Of a DNA stretch of 64,000 bases, positions 9,773 to 17,606 are shown in pieces. The translations under genes were made by a program, and so were the position numbers. The notes beneath the pieces are model-generated. The model did not search any database, was not told where the DNA came from, and was given only the letters and a program-made list of their open reading frames with translations. Source of the DNA: Butyrivibrio sp. Su6 (GTDB lineage: Bacteria > Bacillota > Clostridia > Lachnospirales > Lachnospiraceae). How positions within the stretch are numbered: the stretch's first letter is position 1; the number at the start of each line of letters is the position of its first letter. The DNA is taken from assembly GCF_900108105.1 (NCBI RefSeq), contig NZ_FNUR01000012.1:1-64000 (forward strand). Direction: 5' to 3'.

Positions 9773-11220
9773 AAATTCTCAACTCCAAAGTATGCTTCCT
9801 TTTTTGCCTGAAGTTCTGTCACTTTCTCCTTTGAAAGCGGATACCAGACAATCAGGAAAAGAGCCATCAGGGCAAACATCACTGCAGGAATCAGGGTTGC
9901 CAGTACATACATTAAAGACAGCTGCGTTCCGGTAAATTTGAATTCCAGCGTACTTGCGGTGTCATAATATCCCATTGCCAAAAGAGCTGCATTTACCGCA
10001 ATGGCTGAGATTACCTGCCCCAGTTTTCTGAAGAAATTAAGGAATGCATAAGCGGTTCCGTTGTCCTTGCTGCCGGTAGTGACTTCAATCTCATCAATGG
10101 CATCGCCTGCCATAGCCCAAAGCTGCAAAACAAAAAGGTTCAAACCAAATCCGGAGACAAAGCAGAGAAGCATAAATGGCATCAGTGCCGCTGCCGAATC
10201 CAGGAATTTCAGGAAAAACATCAAAAAGTTCGCTGCTGCCGCAATAATCATACCTACGGAAGTAATCTCTTTTTTGCCATACTTTCTGGCGAGCTTTGGA
10301 GTAAATGCCATCAGTATAGCCATTGGAATATAGGTAAGGATAGTCGGAAGTGATACAAAAATACCGCCCTTTCCAAAATAGTAGCGGATAAGATACACAT
10401 AGTAGCTTTGAGTAAACATCTGCCCTGCCAAAAGAAGCATAGCTACCACTGAAATAGATAACATGGACTTGTTTCCAAAGATAAGCTTTAAAGCTTTGCC
10501 TGCTGCGCCCTTTTCATGGTGCTTTGGCTCCGCCTTCACTCTCTCTTTTGTACCAATGAATGCAAATAGAAGCGCTATCATAGATAAAAGAGCCATGACA
10601 ATAACGCCGGTTAAAAGAACATCATATTTTACGATGGATTGACCTGTTGTTTTATCAGTGCTAAAGCAAAGCATTGAAAGCACCATGACAGGCATAGAAC
10701 CAAAAGCCGCACCAACAGCACGAAATACTGACAGTTTGGACCTTTCTTTGTCATCCAAAGTGATAACACTTGCAAGGGAGCCGTAAGGAATCTGCAGCAT
10801 GGTATAGATCATTCCCCATGCAACATAGGTCACTGTCGCATAAATATAGGCAGGCAGATTGTCTCCCGGCGTACCAAAGCCCGGGAATTTACAAAACAAC
10901 AGAATAGATGCTATAGCAAGCGGTATTGCCACGCGAAGAAACCACACACGATATCGACCATGCTTTGAGACCTTCGCTGTATCACAGATGCGCCCCATAA
11001 TTGGGTCATTCACCGCGTCCCAGACTCTTGTCAGCACAAACATGATCATGATAAAGAACGGACTTAAGATAAGTACATCCGTATAGTAAGTCTGCAGGAT
11101 GGAAGTCACCAGCCCAAACACCAGGCATCCACCCGCATCCCCCAATGCATAGCAGATATACTCTGCGGTCCTAAGGCCACTGGCCCTTTGGATCACACTT
11201 TTTTCTTCATTTTTCCCCAT
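9769..11220 (-). CDS. GPH-family sugar:cation symporter (MFS)
   Basis: A 483-residue membrane protein with about 12 hydrophobic segments, of the glycoside-pentoside-hexuronide:cation symporter family (MelB/GusB/XynP type). The early segment with RVWDAVNDPIMGRICD is the family signature. It should import an oligosaccharide or glycoside with H+ or Na+. It has a good ribosome site (GGAGGG), which overlaps the end of the upstream glycosylase gene 5 nt away, and it overlaps the downstream esterase gene. The coupling implies that the esterase acts on what this protein brings in, plausibly a decorated plant-wall oligosaccharide. Confidence 0.9.
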   Translation of the reverse strand: MGKNEEKSVIQRASGLRTAEYICYALGDAGGCLVFGLVTSILQTYYTDVLILSPFFIMIMFVLTRVWDAVNDPIMGRICDTAKVSKHGRYRVWFLRVAIPLAIASILLFCKFPGFGTPGDNLPAYIYATVTYVAWGMIYTMLQIPYGSLASVITLDDKERSKLSVFRAVGAAFGSMPVMVLSMLCFSTDKTTGQSIVKYDVLLTGVIVMALLSMIALLFAFIGTKERVKAEPKHHEKGAAGKALKLIFGNKSMLSISVVAMLLLAGQMFTQSYYVYLIRYYFGKGGIFVSLPTILTYIPMAILMAFTPKLARKYGKKEITSVGMIIAAAANFLMFFLKFLDSAAALMPFMLLCFVSGFGLNLFVLQLWAMAGDAIDEIEVTTGSKDNGTAYAFLNFFRKLGQVISAIAVNAALLAMGYYDTASTLEFKFTGTQLSLMYVLATLIPAVMFALMALFLIVWYPLSKEKVTELQAKKEAYFGVENL

Positions 11221-11225
11221 AGAAA

Positions 11226-12053
11226 TTACCCTCCTGTTCTTGAATAGAAAAACAAATACTGCTGCATAACCCCATTAAAAGGAGCATAGCTTTCAAAAGA
11301 AAAGCCTTTTTGATAATGTGCATCAAGAACTTTTTTTATCCACACATCTATCGGGAATGCATCAAGCCTGTGATAGCCAAAAAGAATCTCACAATTTGCA
11401 ACCTTAACCCCAACACCTAATAATTTAAGGAGATTCTCCATCAACTCTTCATCAGAAAGTTTTCCCCATCTATCAAGATCCACAGCGCCGCTTGCCACAT
11501 CAAGTGCCGCCTGATGAACATACTTATCTCTATATCCAAGGCTACAGGATGATAGCTGCTCCATTGATAAAGCTGCTATTTTTTCAGGAGTGGGAAAAGA
11601 ATATATTTTCCCAAACTCTTCTCCCTCATCAATTTCATTCCCCGCAAGAGCGCAGAGTTTTTCAATTGAGGCTTTGATAGCAGGAATATTTTTTCTCTGG
11701 GATATGATAAAAGAAATAAGCATTTCCCACGAATCCTGCCTCAAAATTCTTATTCCTTTGCCGTATTCTGAAGCATTATAAAGATATTCATCTTTGGTTT
11801 TATCAATCCTTGCACGAATATCGCTATAGCTGATGTCCATATCAAAATAGTTTTTCCAAAAGGAGTCATATTCTTTTTGGTCACAGCTAAATTCGTACCT
11901 GTTTCCGTCAAGTTTTTTAACCAGCACATGTTTGTCTAATGCTGCAACGCTGTAGTGCTCCTGCGACTCTTCTCCGCACTTGTTAAACCTGAAGCACTGT
12001 CCGCTGTCAGCTATTTTCCCAAGATCAAAATCATCTTTAATTTCTATTATCAC
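11226..12053 (-). CDS. ogg: 8-oxoguanine DNA glycosylase (OGG family)
   Basis: A 275-residue HhH-GPD glycosylase/AP lyase for base-excision repair of 8-oxoguanine. The N-terminal TBP-like domain has SGQCFRFNK. The helix-hairpin-helix has LGVGVKVANC near 217, with the catalytic Lys, and FPIDVW near 236 supplies the catalytic Asp. The start is GTG with AGGAG six nt upstream. The gene sits between a nuclease gene 18 nt upstream and a sugar transporter 5 nt downstream, which is functionally mixed company and says little about regulation. Confidence 0.92.
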   Translation of the reverse strand: MIIEIKDDFDLGKIADSGQCFRFNKCGEESQEHYSVAALDKHVLVKKLDGNRYEFSCDQKEYDSFWKNYFDMDISYSDIRARIDKTKDEYLYNASEYGKGIRILRQDSWEMLISFIISQRKNIPAIKASIEKLCALAGNEIDEGEEFGKIYSFPTPEKIAALSMEQLSSCSLGYRDKYVHQAALDVASGAVDLDRWGKLSDEELMENLLKLLGVGVKVANCEILFGYHRLDAFPIDVWIKKVLDAHYQKGFSFESYAPFNGVMQQYLFFYSRTGG

Positions 12054-12071
12054 TTTTTGCTCCTGTTTTTC

Positions 12072-12518
12072 TCATTTCTTTTCCATGTTATCCACATAGC
12101 CCCTGTCCCAAAGCATGATGTTGAGCTTTGTAGCCAGCTCCACAGCAGGCTGTGTGAAGTACTGGTTGGTCATGACAACACCAACCATCCTGCCATAGTA
12201 GTCACGCCCCGCGTATATCTCCTGGATAGCCTTGACTCCAATTGGCTTATCGTAGCATTTACACTGAAAAGCATATGTCACGCCATCTTTTTCAGCAAGG
12301 ATATCAGCGCCAAAGTCGCCGCTCCCCTTGGTCACTTCAACTTCGAGAAAGCCATTGTCTTTTAACAGATCCGCGCAATAATACTCGAAGTCATGCCCCT
12401 CCATTTCATCCATAGGAAGCGGGCGCATTTTATGTCTTTTAATTAGATAAAGTATAAGGACAGCAAGTAAAACCACCGCTGCCCCTATAACTGCATAAAT
12501 TATATTATCTCTAAACAT
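12072..12518 (-). CDS. membrane-anchored Mrr-like restriction endonuclease domain protein
   Basis: A 148-residue protein with one N-terminal transmembrane helix (about 8-27), a basic linker (LIKRHKM) and an Mrr-type PD-(D/E)XK nuclease domain. The catalytic core is visible as GSGDFGADI (near 66) and FQCKCY (near 86). Its job is unknown; anchored Mrr-like nucleases have been proposed to act on foreign or damaged DNA at the membrane. Its ATG overlaps the stop of the upstream PfoR-like gene (TAATG). Confidence 0.85.
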   Translation of the reverse strand: MFRDNIIYAVIGAAVVLLAVLILYLIKRHKMRPLPMDEMEGHDFEYYCADLLKDNGFLEVEVTKGSGDFGADILAEKDGVTYAFQCKCYDKPIGVKAIQEIYAGRDYYGRMVGVVMTNQYFTQPAVELATKLNIMLWDRGYVDNMEKK

Positions 12519-13606
12519 TAAAGTTTCATATCTCCGTCTGTTACCCAGCCAAGTTTTTTAACACCTGCATTTATTATAAGTGAAAAAACAGCCGGAAGCA
12601 CTATGGAAATCATTAAAAGTCCAAACCAGTCAAATCCTGTGATAGCTGCCTTGGCGCCATTTGCCACATCGCCGACCCATCCTGTATAAACTCCGATAGG
12701 TCCTACCATTCCGCAGGTTCCCATTCCTGATGAAACCGGAGCTCCATTCATCTGCAATCTGAAAAGACATGTAGCAATAGGGCCTGTTATGGCTGATGCA
12801 AGTGTTGGAGCGATCCAGATCCTAGGATTTTTAATGATGTTTCCCATCTGAAGCATGGATGTTCCGATTCCCTGTGAGATAAGTCCGCCCCACTTATTTT
12901 CTTTAAAAGAAATAACTGCAAAGCCGATCATCTGGGCACAGCATCCTGCTACAGCTGCTCCGCCTGCAAGTCCTGTAAGACCAAAGGCTGCGCAGATTGC
13001 TGCTGAAGAAATAGGAAGTGTAAGAGCCACACCAACAAGAACGGAAACCAAAATTCCCATAAGGAATGGCTGAAGCTCAGTTGCCCACATAATGAGGTTT
13101 CCTATCCACATAGCTGCTCTTCCAAGAGGCGGTGCAATGAGCCATGAGAAAAATACTCCAACACCTATAGTTACAAGAGGTGTGACAAGAATATCAATCT
13201 TTGTCTCCTTGGAAACTGCTTTACCAAATTCTGCTGCAAGTATTGCAACGAACAATACAGCCAAAGGGCCACCTGCTCCGCCCAAAGCGTTCGCAGCAAA
13301 GCCAACTGTTATCATTGAAAAAAGAACCAGTGGCGGGCACTTAAGAGCATATCCTATAGCTGCTGCCATTGCAGGTCCGCTCATCGCTGTAGCCAGACCG
13401 CCAACTGTATATTCTGTACCGGCAATCGTTGCCACTGTTTTCATCAAAAAAGGAACATGGAACTGAGTCCCGATTGTGTTGATGATAGTTCCGATAAGAA
13501 GTGAACAGAATAATCCCTGCGCCATTGCTCCCAGCGCATCAATACCATAGCGCTTCAAGGAAATCTCAATATCTTTCCTCTTCAAAAACTCTTTAAACTT
13601 TTCCAT
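12518..13606 (-). CDS. PfoR-like PTS EIIC-type membrane protein
   Basis: A 362-residue, Gly/Ala-rich multi-spanning membrane protein of the PTS_EIIC_2/PfoR family, first seen near the perfringolysin O gene. It resembles a PTS EIIC channel, but no IIA, IIB or phosphocarrier gene is nearby, so transport by phosphorylation is doubtful. Conserved blocks include SGPAMAAAIGYALKCPPLV and GAPVSSGMGTCGMVGPIGV. It is first in a minus-strand run continuing into the Mrr-like gene by a one-base overlap. Confidence 0.85.
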   Translation of the reverse strand: MEKFKEFLKRKDIEISLKRYGIDALGAMAQGLFCSLLIGTIINTIGTQFHVPFLMKTVATIAGTEYTVGGLATAMSGPAMAAAIGYALKCPPLVLFSMITVGFAANALGGAGGPLAVLFVAILAAEFGKAVSKETKIDILVTPLVTIGVGVFFSWLIAPPLGRAAMWIGNLIMWATELQPFLMGILVSVLVGVALTLPISSAAICAAFGLTGLAGGAAVAGCCAQMIGFAVISFKENKWGGLISQGIGTSMLQMGNIIKNPRIWIAPTLASAITGPIATCLFRLQMNGAPVSSGMGTCGMVGPIGVYTGWVGDVANGAKAAITGFDWFGLLMISIVLPAVFSLIINAGVKKLGWVTDGDMKL

Positions 13607-13648
13607 ACCATTCTCCCTGTTATAGTTTTGTCTTATAGCATCCCCACG

Positions 13649-13677
13649 ATTATACTATAACACTTTAGAGAATTGAA
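13649..13677 (-). promoter_or_regulatory. promoter of the PfoR-like operon
   Basis: On the minus strand TTCAAT (13677-13672), a 17-nt spacer and TATAAT (13654-13649) lie about 45 nt before the PfoR-like start codon. The -10 is perfect and the -35 is weak. Confidence 0.45.
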
Positions 13678-13706
13678 CTAAAAAAGTGACAACAGACAGT
13701 ATTTTC

Positions 13707-13726
13707 CGCAAATGCAAGTATATTTT
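13707..13726. repeat. 20-bp exact repeat, copy 1
   Basis: CGCAAATGCAAGTATATTTT occurs here, touching the end of the alkD-like gene, and again at 41330-41349. On the minus strand both copies contain TATACT, and both lie upstream of a minus-strand gene. The function is unknown. Confidence 0.5.
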
Positions 13727-14421
13727 TACTTTTGTGTCTTTATTTTCAGACCGCGCAAATACTCTTTTGCTTCATCCGTAATCCTATAGCTCTCAATTGC
13801 CTTCTGAATTGTCTTGTTATGGGTCCATACATCAAGCCTGTGATCTTGGATATACAAAATTGCTGACTCATACTGCTTGGCAAGAGCTGTAGCAAAATAC
13901 CAGGCTATCATCATGTTGATGTAGTACTCATCTGATCTGATCTTTGACACTTCTTTAAGGTATTTTTCATCAAAGTCCTCGTCCAGAAAATGCTGCATCA
14001 GCATGCCAATAGCAAACCTGATTGTGTAGGTTTTATCTGACTTAAGCCACTTTGGTATTTCTTTTAGCAAATCCTCTTTATGCTTCTTGAAAACCTTTGG
14101 TGACATCTGGTCGCACGTAGCCCAGTTATCCACAAATGGAAGGAAATCATTCAGCTCTTTTACACATTTATCATAGTCTTTTATCTCAGATATGATAAAA
14201 GCCTGAAGCTGATTCTCATCGAAATACTTATGGGGAAGGTCACTTAGGAATTCATCAATACCTTCCTTTTTCGCCAGCTCTTTGGCATATTTTCTAAGAT
14301 CCGGCGTCCTCACCCCGATGAACATTTCTTTTTCTGCAGTCGGTATGAGCCCACTCTGAAAATCCCTATATTTTTTATCCTGTAATTCAAAAAGCCTTGT
14401 TCTTATTTCTTCAATCATCAT
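13726..14421 (-). CDS. AlkD-like DNA alkylation repair protein
   Basis: About 231 residues, built of helical HEAT-like repeats of the AlkD/AlkC DNA glycosylase family, which removes alkylated purines. Family blocks include FIGVRTPDLRKYAKEL, DNWATCDQMSPK and RFAIGMLMQHFLDEDF. The frame is open for 15 more codons to 14466, but an ATG-ATG pair at 14421 follows GGAGAAAGAG and fits the family start, so I prefer the shorter form. It lies just downstream of the GNAT-methyltransferase gene on the same strand. Confidence 0.9.
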   Translation of the reverse strand: MMIEEIRTRLFELQDKKYRDFQSGLIPTAEKEMFIGVRTPDLRKYAKELAKKEGIDEFLSDLPHKYFDENQLQAFIISEIKDYDKCVKELNDFLPFVDNWATCDQMSPKVFKKHKEDLLKEIPKWLKSDKTYTIRFAIGMLMQHFLDEDFDEKYLKEVSKIRSDEYYINMMIAWYFATALAKQYESAILYIQDHRLDVWTHNKTIQKAIESYRITDEAKEYLRGLKIKTQK

Positions 14422-14484
14422 AATATCTCTTTCTCCATAATGTTTTGCTCCTTGGTTTTCATTCAAAAAATATTCTACATTTCT

Positions 14485-15774
14485 TCAAGGCTTTTTACAT
14501 ATATACAAAAGGTGATTTGTATTCCCAAGCAATTCCCTTTTTTCAGAGTATGACATATACCAATCTGAAAGTCTCTTAAAGTCATCGTCGGAGATTGCAA
14601 AATCTGCCCTATGCTCAATTGGCTCAATAAGTCCATCTACACCTGTCGTTGTAATATACGTTACGTTTTTGTCCTTAAACAGATTCTCAAATTCTAAAAT
14701 ATCATAACCGGTAAAGAGTTGTTCCTTAAAATGTCTAACCTTATTATCAACTGTAAAGTTCTCTTCTTGTCCCTTAGACCAATTTCCATAAAAGTAATTT
14801 GAATACATAATTGCATATACCGATATAAATGCAAACATTATCACTCCACCTGGTCTTGTTACTCTGATAGCTTCATCAATTGCCTTATTAACTTCTTTGC
14901 TCTCGTACAAGTGATACAGTGGTCCAAATACAAGTGTAACATCAAAGCTATTATCTTCAAACATGTTAAGATTTGTGGCATCTGCCTTGAGTGACCTTAT
15001 ATTACTGATACTCTTGCTTTTCTCCTTTAGAATCTCCAAATTCTTATCAACAAGTTCAACGGCAGTTACATTCATTCCTTCTTTTGCGAGAGCTATAGAA
15101 TACCTTCCTGTTCCTGCTCCGATTTCCAAAATCTTTGAATTTTTAGCACAAAATCTGTGGATATAATTCATCGTCGTAGTATATTCAAGTCGCCCATGCA
15201 CTGTTCTTTCTAGGCGACCATCCTCTTCATATTGAGAGAAAAATTTGTTGATAATTTCTTCCCTTGAAGAGCCTTCCTCAATCTCATTTATCCGTGTAAA
15301 ATACTCTGTTGCATTTTCATGATGAATATATGCTCCATTTTTTATCTGCACACGGAGGCTTGCAGGATTATCTTTATTAACAGACATATATACTTCATGA
15401 ATGCACATCTGCCTTGCCTTCGTAAGGGTAAGCTCAAGTCCTTTTGTTGCATATCCCTTTCCACGATATTTTTTCGAAATACAATAGCCAATATGACCAG
15501 GTCCTTCTCTCAAAAAATCATTCAAACAATGTCTTAAATTAAAAACACCGACATAAACACCTTCATCAACAAGCACATATGTGGTATCAGGAACAAATCC
15601 TTCAGGAAGATTTTTCCCCATTGACCAATTTCTCTTTTTTTCAATCCACTCAAGAAATTGTTCATAGCTATAACCGTATACATTATTCATGTACCCGTTT
15701 TCATTTTCAGGAAAGGACATATAAAGTTCATATGTTTTTCGATAATCAGAATCCTGTACTCTTACTAGTTCCAT
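14485..15774 (-). CDS. GNAT acetyltransferase - SAM methyltransferase fusion
   Basis: One 429-residue chain with two enzyme domains. Residues 1-170 are a GNAT N-acetyltransferase, with the acetyl-CoA loop YRGKGYATKG near 105 followed by SLRVQIKNGA. Residues 205-429 are a class I SAM-dependent methyltransferase, with motif I ILEIGAGTGRYS near 218 and LKADATNL and VTRPGG after it. Substrates are unknown. The start is set by GGAGG seven nt before the ATG at 15774; a frame extension to 15819 would run into a terminator hairpin. It is probably co-transcribed with the AlkD-like gene 60 nt downstream. Confidence 0.88.
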   Translation of the reverse strand: MELVRVQDSDYRKTYELYMSFPENENGYMNNVYGYSYEQFLEWIEKKRNWSMGKNLPEGFVPDTTYVLVDEGVYVGVFNLRHCLNDFLREGPGHIGYCISKKYRGKGYATKGLELTLTKARQMCIHEVYMSVNKDNPASLRVQIKNGAYIHHENATEYFTRINEIEEGSSREEIINKFFSQYEEDGRLERTVHGRLEYTTTMNYIHRFCAKNSKILEIGAGTGRYSIALAKEGMNVTAVELVDKNLEILKEKSKSISNIRSLKADATNLNMFEDNSFDVTLVFGPLYHLYESKEVNKAIDEAIRVTRPGGVIMFAFISVYAIMYSNYFYGNWSKGQEENFTVDNKVRHFKEQLFTGYDILEFENLFKDKNVTYITTTGVDGLIEPIEHRADFAISDDDFKRLSDWYMSYSEKRELLGNTNHLLYICKKP

Positions 15775-15807
15775 AACAAATCCTCCATTTATTTTTTTAT
15801 ATAAAGA

Positions 15808-15842
15808 AAGCCTCATCAAACTACTATTGTCTGATGAGGCTT
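15808..15842 (-). terminator. hairpin between small ORF and GNAT-methyltransferase
   Basis: The 11-bp perfect stem AAGCCTCATCA/TGATGAGGCTT is followed on the minus strand by TCTTTATAT. It sits after the stop of a possible 36-codon ORF and before the fusion gene, so it is either that ORF's terminator or an attenuator of the fusion gene. Confidence 0.6.
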
Positions 15843-15869
15843 CACTATATCTTATATACAGAAATAATA

Positions 15870-15980
15870 TTAGTAAAAATATTGTTTTTCCTCATCATTC
15901 ATAACACCAAAAGTCCCCTGATTAGTATTCACGGGATTAGTATTTGGTGTATTAGAATTATTGAGAAATGTATATTTCAT
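15870..15980 (-). CDS. possible small Asn/Thr-rich protein (36 aa)
   Basis: An ATG-initiated 36-codon ORF whose product begins MKYTFLNNSNTPNTNP and ends DEEKQYFY. It has only a weak purine-rich ribosome site (AGAAAAG), but an 11-bp terminator-like hairpin begins 28 nt after its stop, as if it were a transcription unit of its own. I recognise no family. It could be chance in AT-rich DNA. Confidence 0.35.
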   Translation of the reverse strand: MKYTFLNNSNTPNTNPVNTNQGTFGVMNDEEKQYFY

Positions 15981-16085
15981 ATCTTTTCTGCTTTCTTCAA
16001 TTTTTTATGAGTATAATCATGTAACGCCGTCATGTCAACTCAAAATCCTCGCATCATAGAATAATCAGCAAGATTTTCATTTTTT

Positions 16086-16268
16086 TCAACAACATGTTCC
16101 CGGACCATCATCATGTTGAACATAAATAACCTCAACGCTATTCTTCCTTGCGGCATCAATGATACTTGTAACATTCTTTAATAATCCAGCAAAATCATAT
16201 AATCTTTCGACATGTGTTCTAATGTACAAACCAAAGTAACAAAGAAAAAGAACGAGCAACCCGCACAC
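16086..16268 (-). pseudogene. remnant of an isochorismatase-family cysteine hydrolase
   Basis: A short frame whose C-terminal half (NVTSIIDAARKNSVEVIYVQ, then HDDGPG) is typical of residues about 30-60 of isochorismatase-like hydrolases. The usual start (DxQxDF) and the whole catalytic Cys half are missing, and the frame stops right after HDDGPG. It is best read as a decayed fragment. Confidence 0.5.
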
Positions 16269-16493
16269 TGTAACATGATCCGCGGTAAAAACCCGTTCCC
16301 AAAGAATTCTTTCTTATGCAGCAGCATCAATCAGGATCTTGACATTATCCGCTGTGAAAACATAAAAACATTTGGATGGGCGGCGTATCCATCATATCAG
16401 ATTCCACTTAGGGAGCGCAGGGTGCCTTTCCTGCTCGTCAAATGTTCTTATATCCGGAGTATAGCATCAGATATTTCGCGTAGTCAAGTGGTT
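16269..16493. other. non-coding decayed stretch between two gene remnants
   Basis: No plausible gene is visible on either strand. Short minus-strand stretches such as VFTADNVKILIDAAA look protein-like but are broken by stops. I take this as sequence decay between the two pseudogene fragments. Confidence 0.35.
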
Positions 16494-16766
16494 TTAACGA
16501 GCCTTCTTTGCCACTATAAGGTATCTGTGAATAGTACCTTCTACAAAACCATTCTTGTCAATTACTTCCTGTATTTCAAGTAATTTGTCAAAGCATTTTT
16601 CAACAGAGAAACCCGGAAATTCCCATTCAATAATATGCGCGAACCATACAAATGCCCCAACATCGTAGAACCTGATTGGTTTAAATACTTCTTCAGCTCT
16701 TATTATCTCAAAGCCTGCTTCTTCAAACTTCTTTCTCTGAATTGATAATTCAAGTTCCGGGATCAA
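16494..16766 (-). pseudogene. C-terminal remnant of a SAM-dependent methyltransferase
   Basis: About 90 residues matching only the end of a class I methyltransferase: PIRFYDVGAFVWFAHIIEWE followed by FPGFSVEKC, then TIHRYLIVAKK at the C terminus. The SAM-binding half is absent. The frame's only initiator is a TTG without a ribosome site, and it runs into the terminator of the next gene, so the 5' part has been deleted. Confidence 0.6.
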
Positions 16767-16785
16767 AATCGAAATCGAAGCATAA

Positions 16786-16829
16786 AAAGGCTCCTTGCCA
16801 CTGAACCTAATCAGTAGCGAGGAGCCTTG
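16786..16829 (-). terminator. terminator of the XRE regulator gene
   Basis: On the minus strand AAGGCTCCT and AGGAGCCTT form a 9-bp stem, extended by inner pairings, and are followed by TTTTTAT. It lies directly after the XRE regulator stop codon. Confidence 0.85.
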
Positions 16830-16835
16830 GTCTGC

Positions 16836-17450
16836 TTACTCTTCTTTTGTAAGAACTTTTCTCTGCCAGCTTCTTTTTCCACACTCCGGGCATTTCATAT
16901 ACCTTGTCCGTCCCATGTGCATAGCAAGATTTGTCTGCCAGTATGTAGGTACATATCTGTGGTGGCAATTCTGGCATTCATAGTATCCGGCCTTTTGCTC
17001 AATGCCCACAGCGATAAAAGCGACCGTAAAAATCATTATGAGAGCAAACACGATAAGTGCAATTCGCAGCCAGACTGGCATCTCTATAAATGAAGCCACA
17101 AACACCATGACCAGTCCGGAAATGACGGCAGGAAACGCGATCCAGTATTCCGTCTTAAGCATCTGTCTGTTCTTTTCCTCAACCTCTCGCCTCATTGCCA
17201 GCAGGTTTTCTTCTGCCCGTTTGTCATATGCTTCTGCCATAATTCTTTCGCCCGACAGGAGTTCGTTGACGTTAATTTTCAGAAGTTCACACAGCTCCAA
17301 CATAATCCCGGAATCTGGCATAGACTTTCCAGTCTCCCATTTTGATATCGCCCGGTCACTGATTCCGAGCTTCTCGGCAAGGACTGCCTGAGTCATGCCC
17401 TGTTCCTTTCTGCAGGATGCTATGAATTTTCCAATTTTGATTTGATCCAT
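16836..17450 (-). CDS. XRE regulator with transmembrane segments and zinc ribbon
   Basis: About 204 residues. An N-terminal XRE helix-turn-helix (GMTQAVLAEKLGISDRAISK) is followed by a helical linker, two adjacent transmembrane helices, and a C-terminal zinc ribbon (CQNCHHRY ... CPECGKRSW). This build is common in Firmicutes one-component regulators whose input is unknown; the membrane part may sense the envelope. The ATG at 17450 follows GGAGG by 8 nt, whereas an upstream GTG in frame lies inside that ribosome site, so I use 17450. Confidence 0.85.
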   Translation of the reverse strand: MDQIKIGKFIASCRKEQGMTQAVLAEKLGISDRAISKWETGKSMPDSGIMLELCELLKINVNELLSGERIMAEAYDKRAEENLLAMRREVEEKNRQMLKTEYWIAFPAVISGLVMVFVASFIEMPVWLRIALIVFALIMIFTVAFIAVGIEQKAGYYECQNCHHRYVPTYWQTNLAMHMGRTRYMKCPECGKRSWQRKVLTKEE

Positions 17451-17606
17451 ATCGGGCACCTCCTTTCATGACTCAAGCATAGCCGGTATCATCATATTTT
17501 TACACGAACCGTAGGTTGATTTCCTGCAACTCTACCGCTGGTTGAGTGCAGAAAAGCTCATTTTACTTTAACTTCGCATATAGAAACAAATGTTTCCTCG
17601 ATGGCT

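Noticed and set aside
12518-13606. Complete PTS sugar transport system
   Set aside because: Only an EIIC-like protein of the PfoR type is present; no EIIA, EIIB or HPr gene is nearby.
16212-16583. 123-codon + strand ORF across the decay zone
   Set aside because: It lies antisense to the isochorismatase remnant, lacks a ribosome site and has no recognisable domain.
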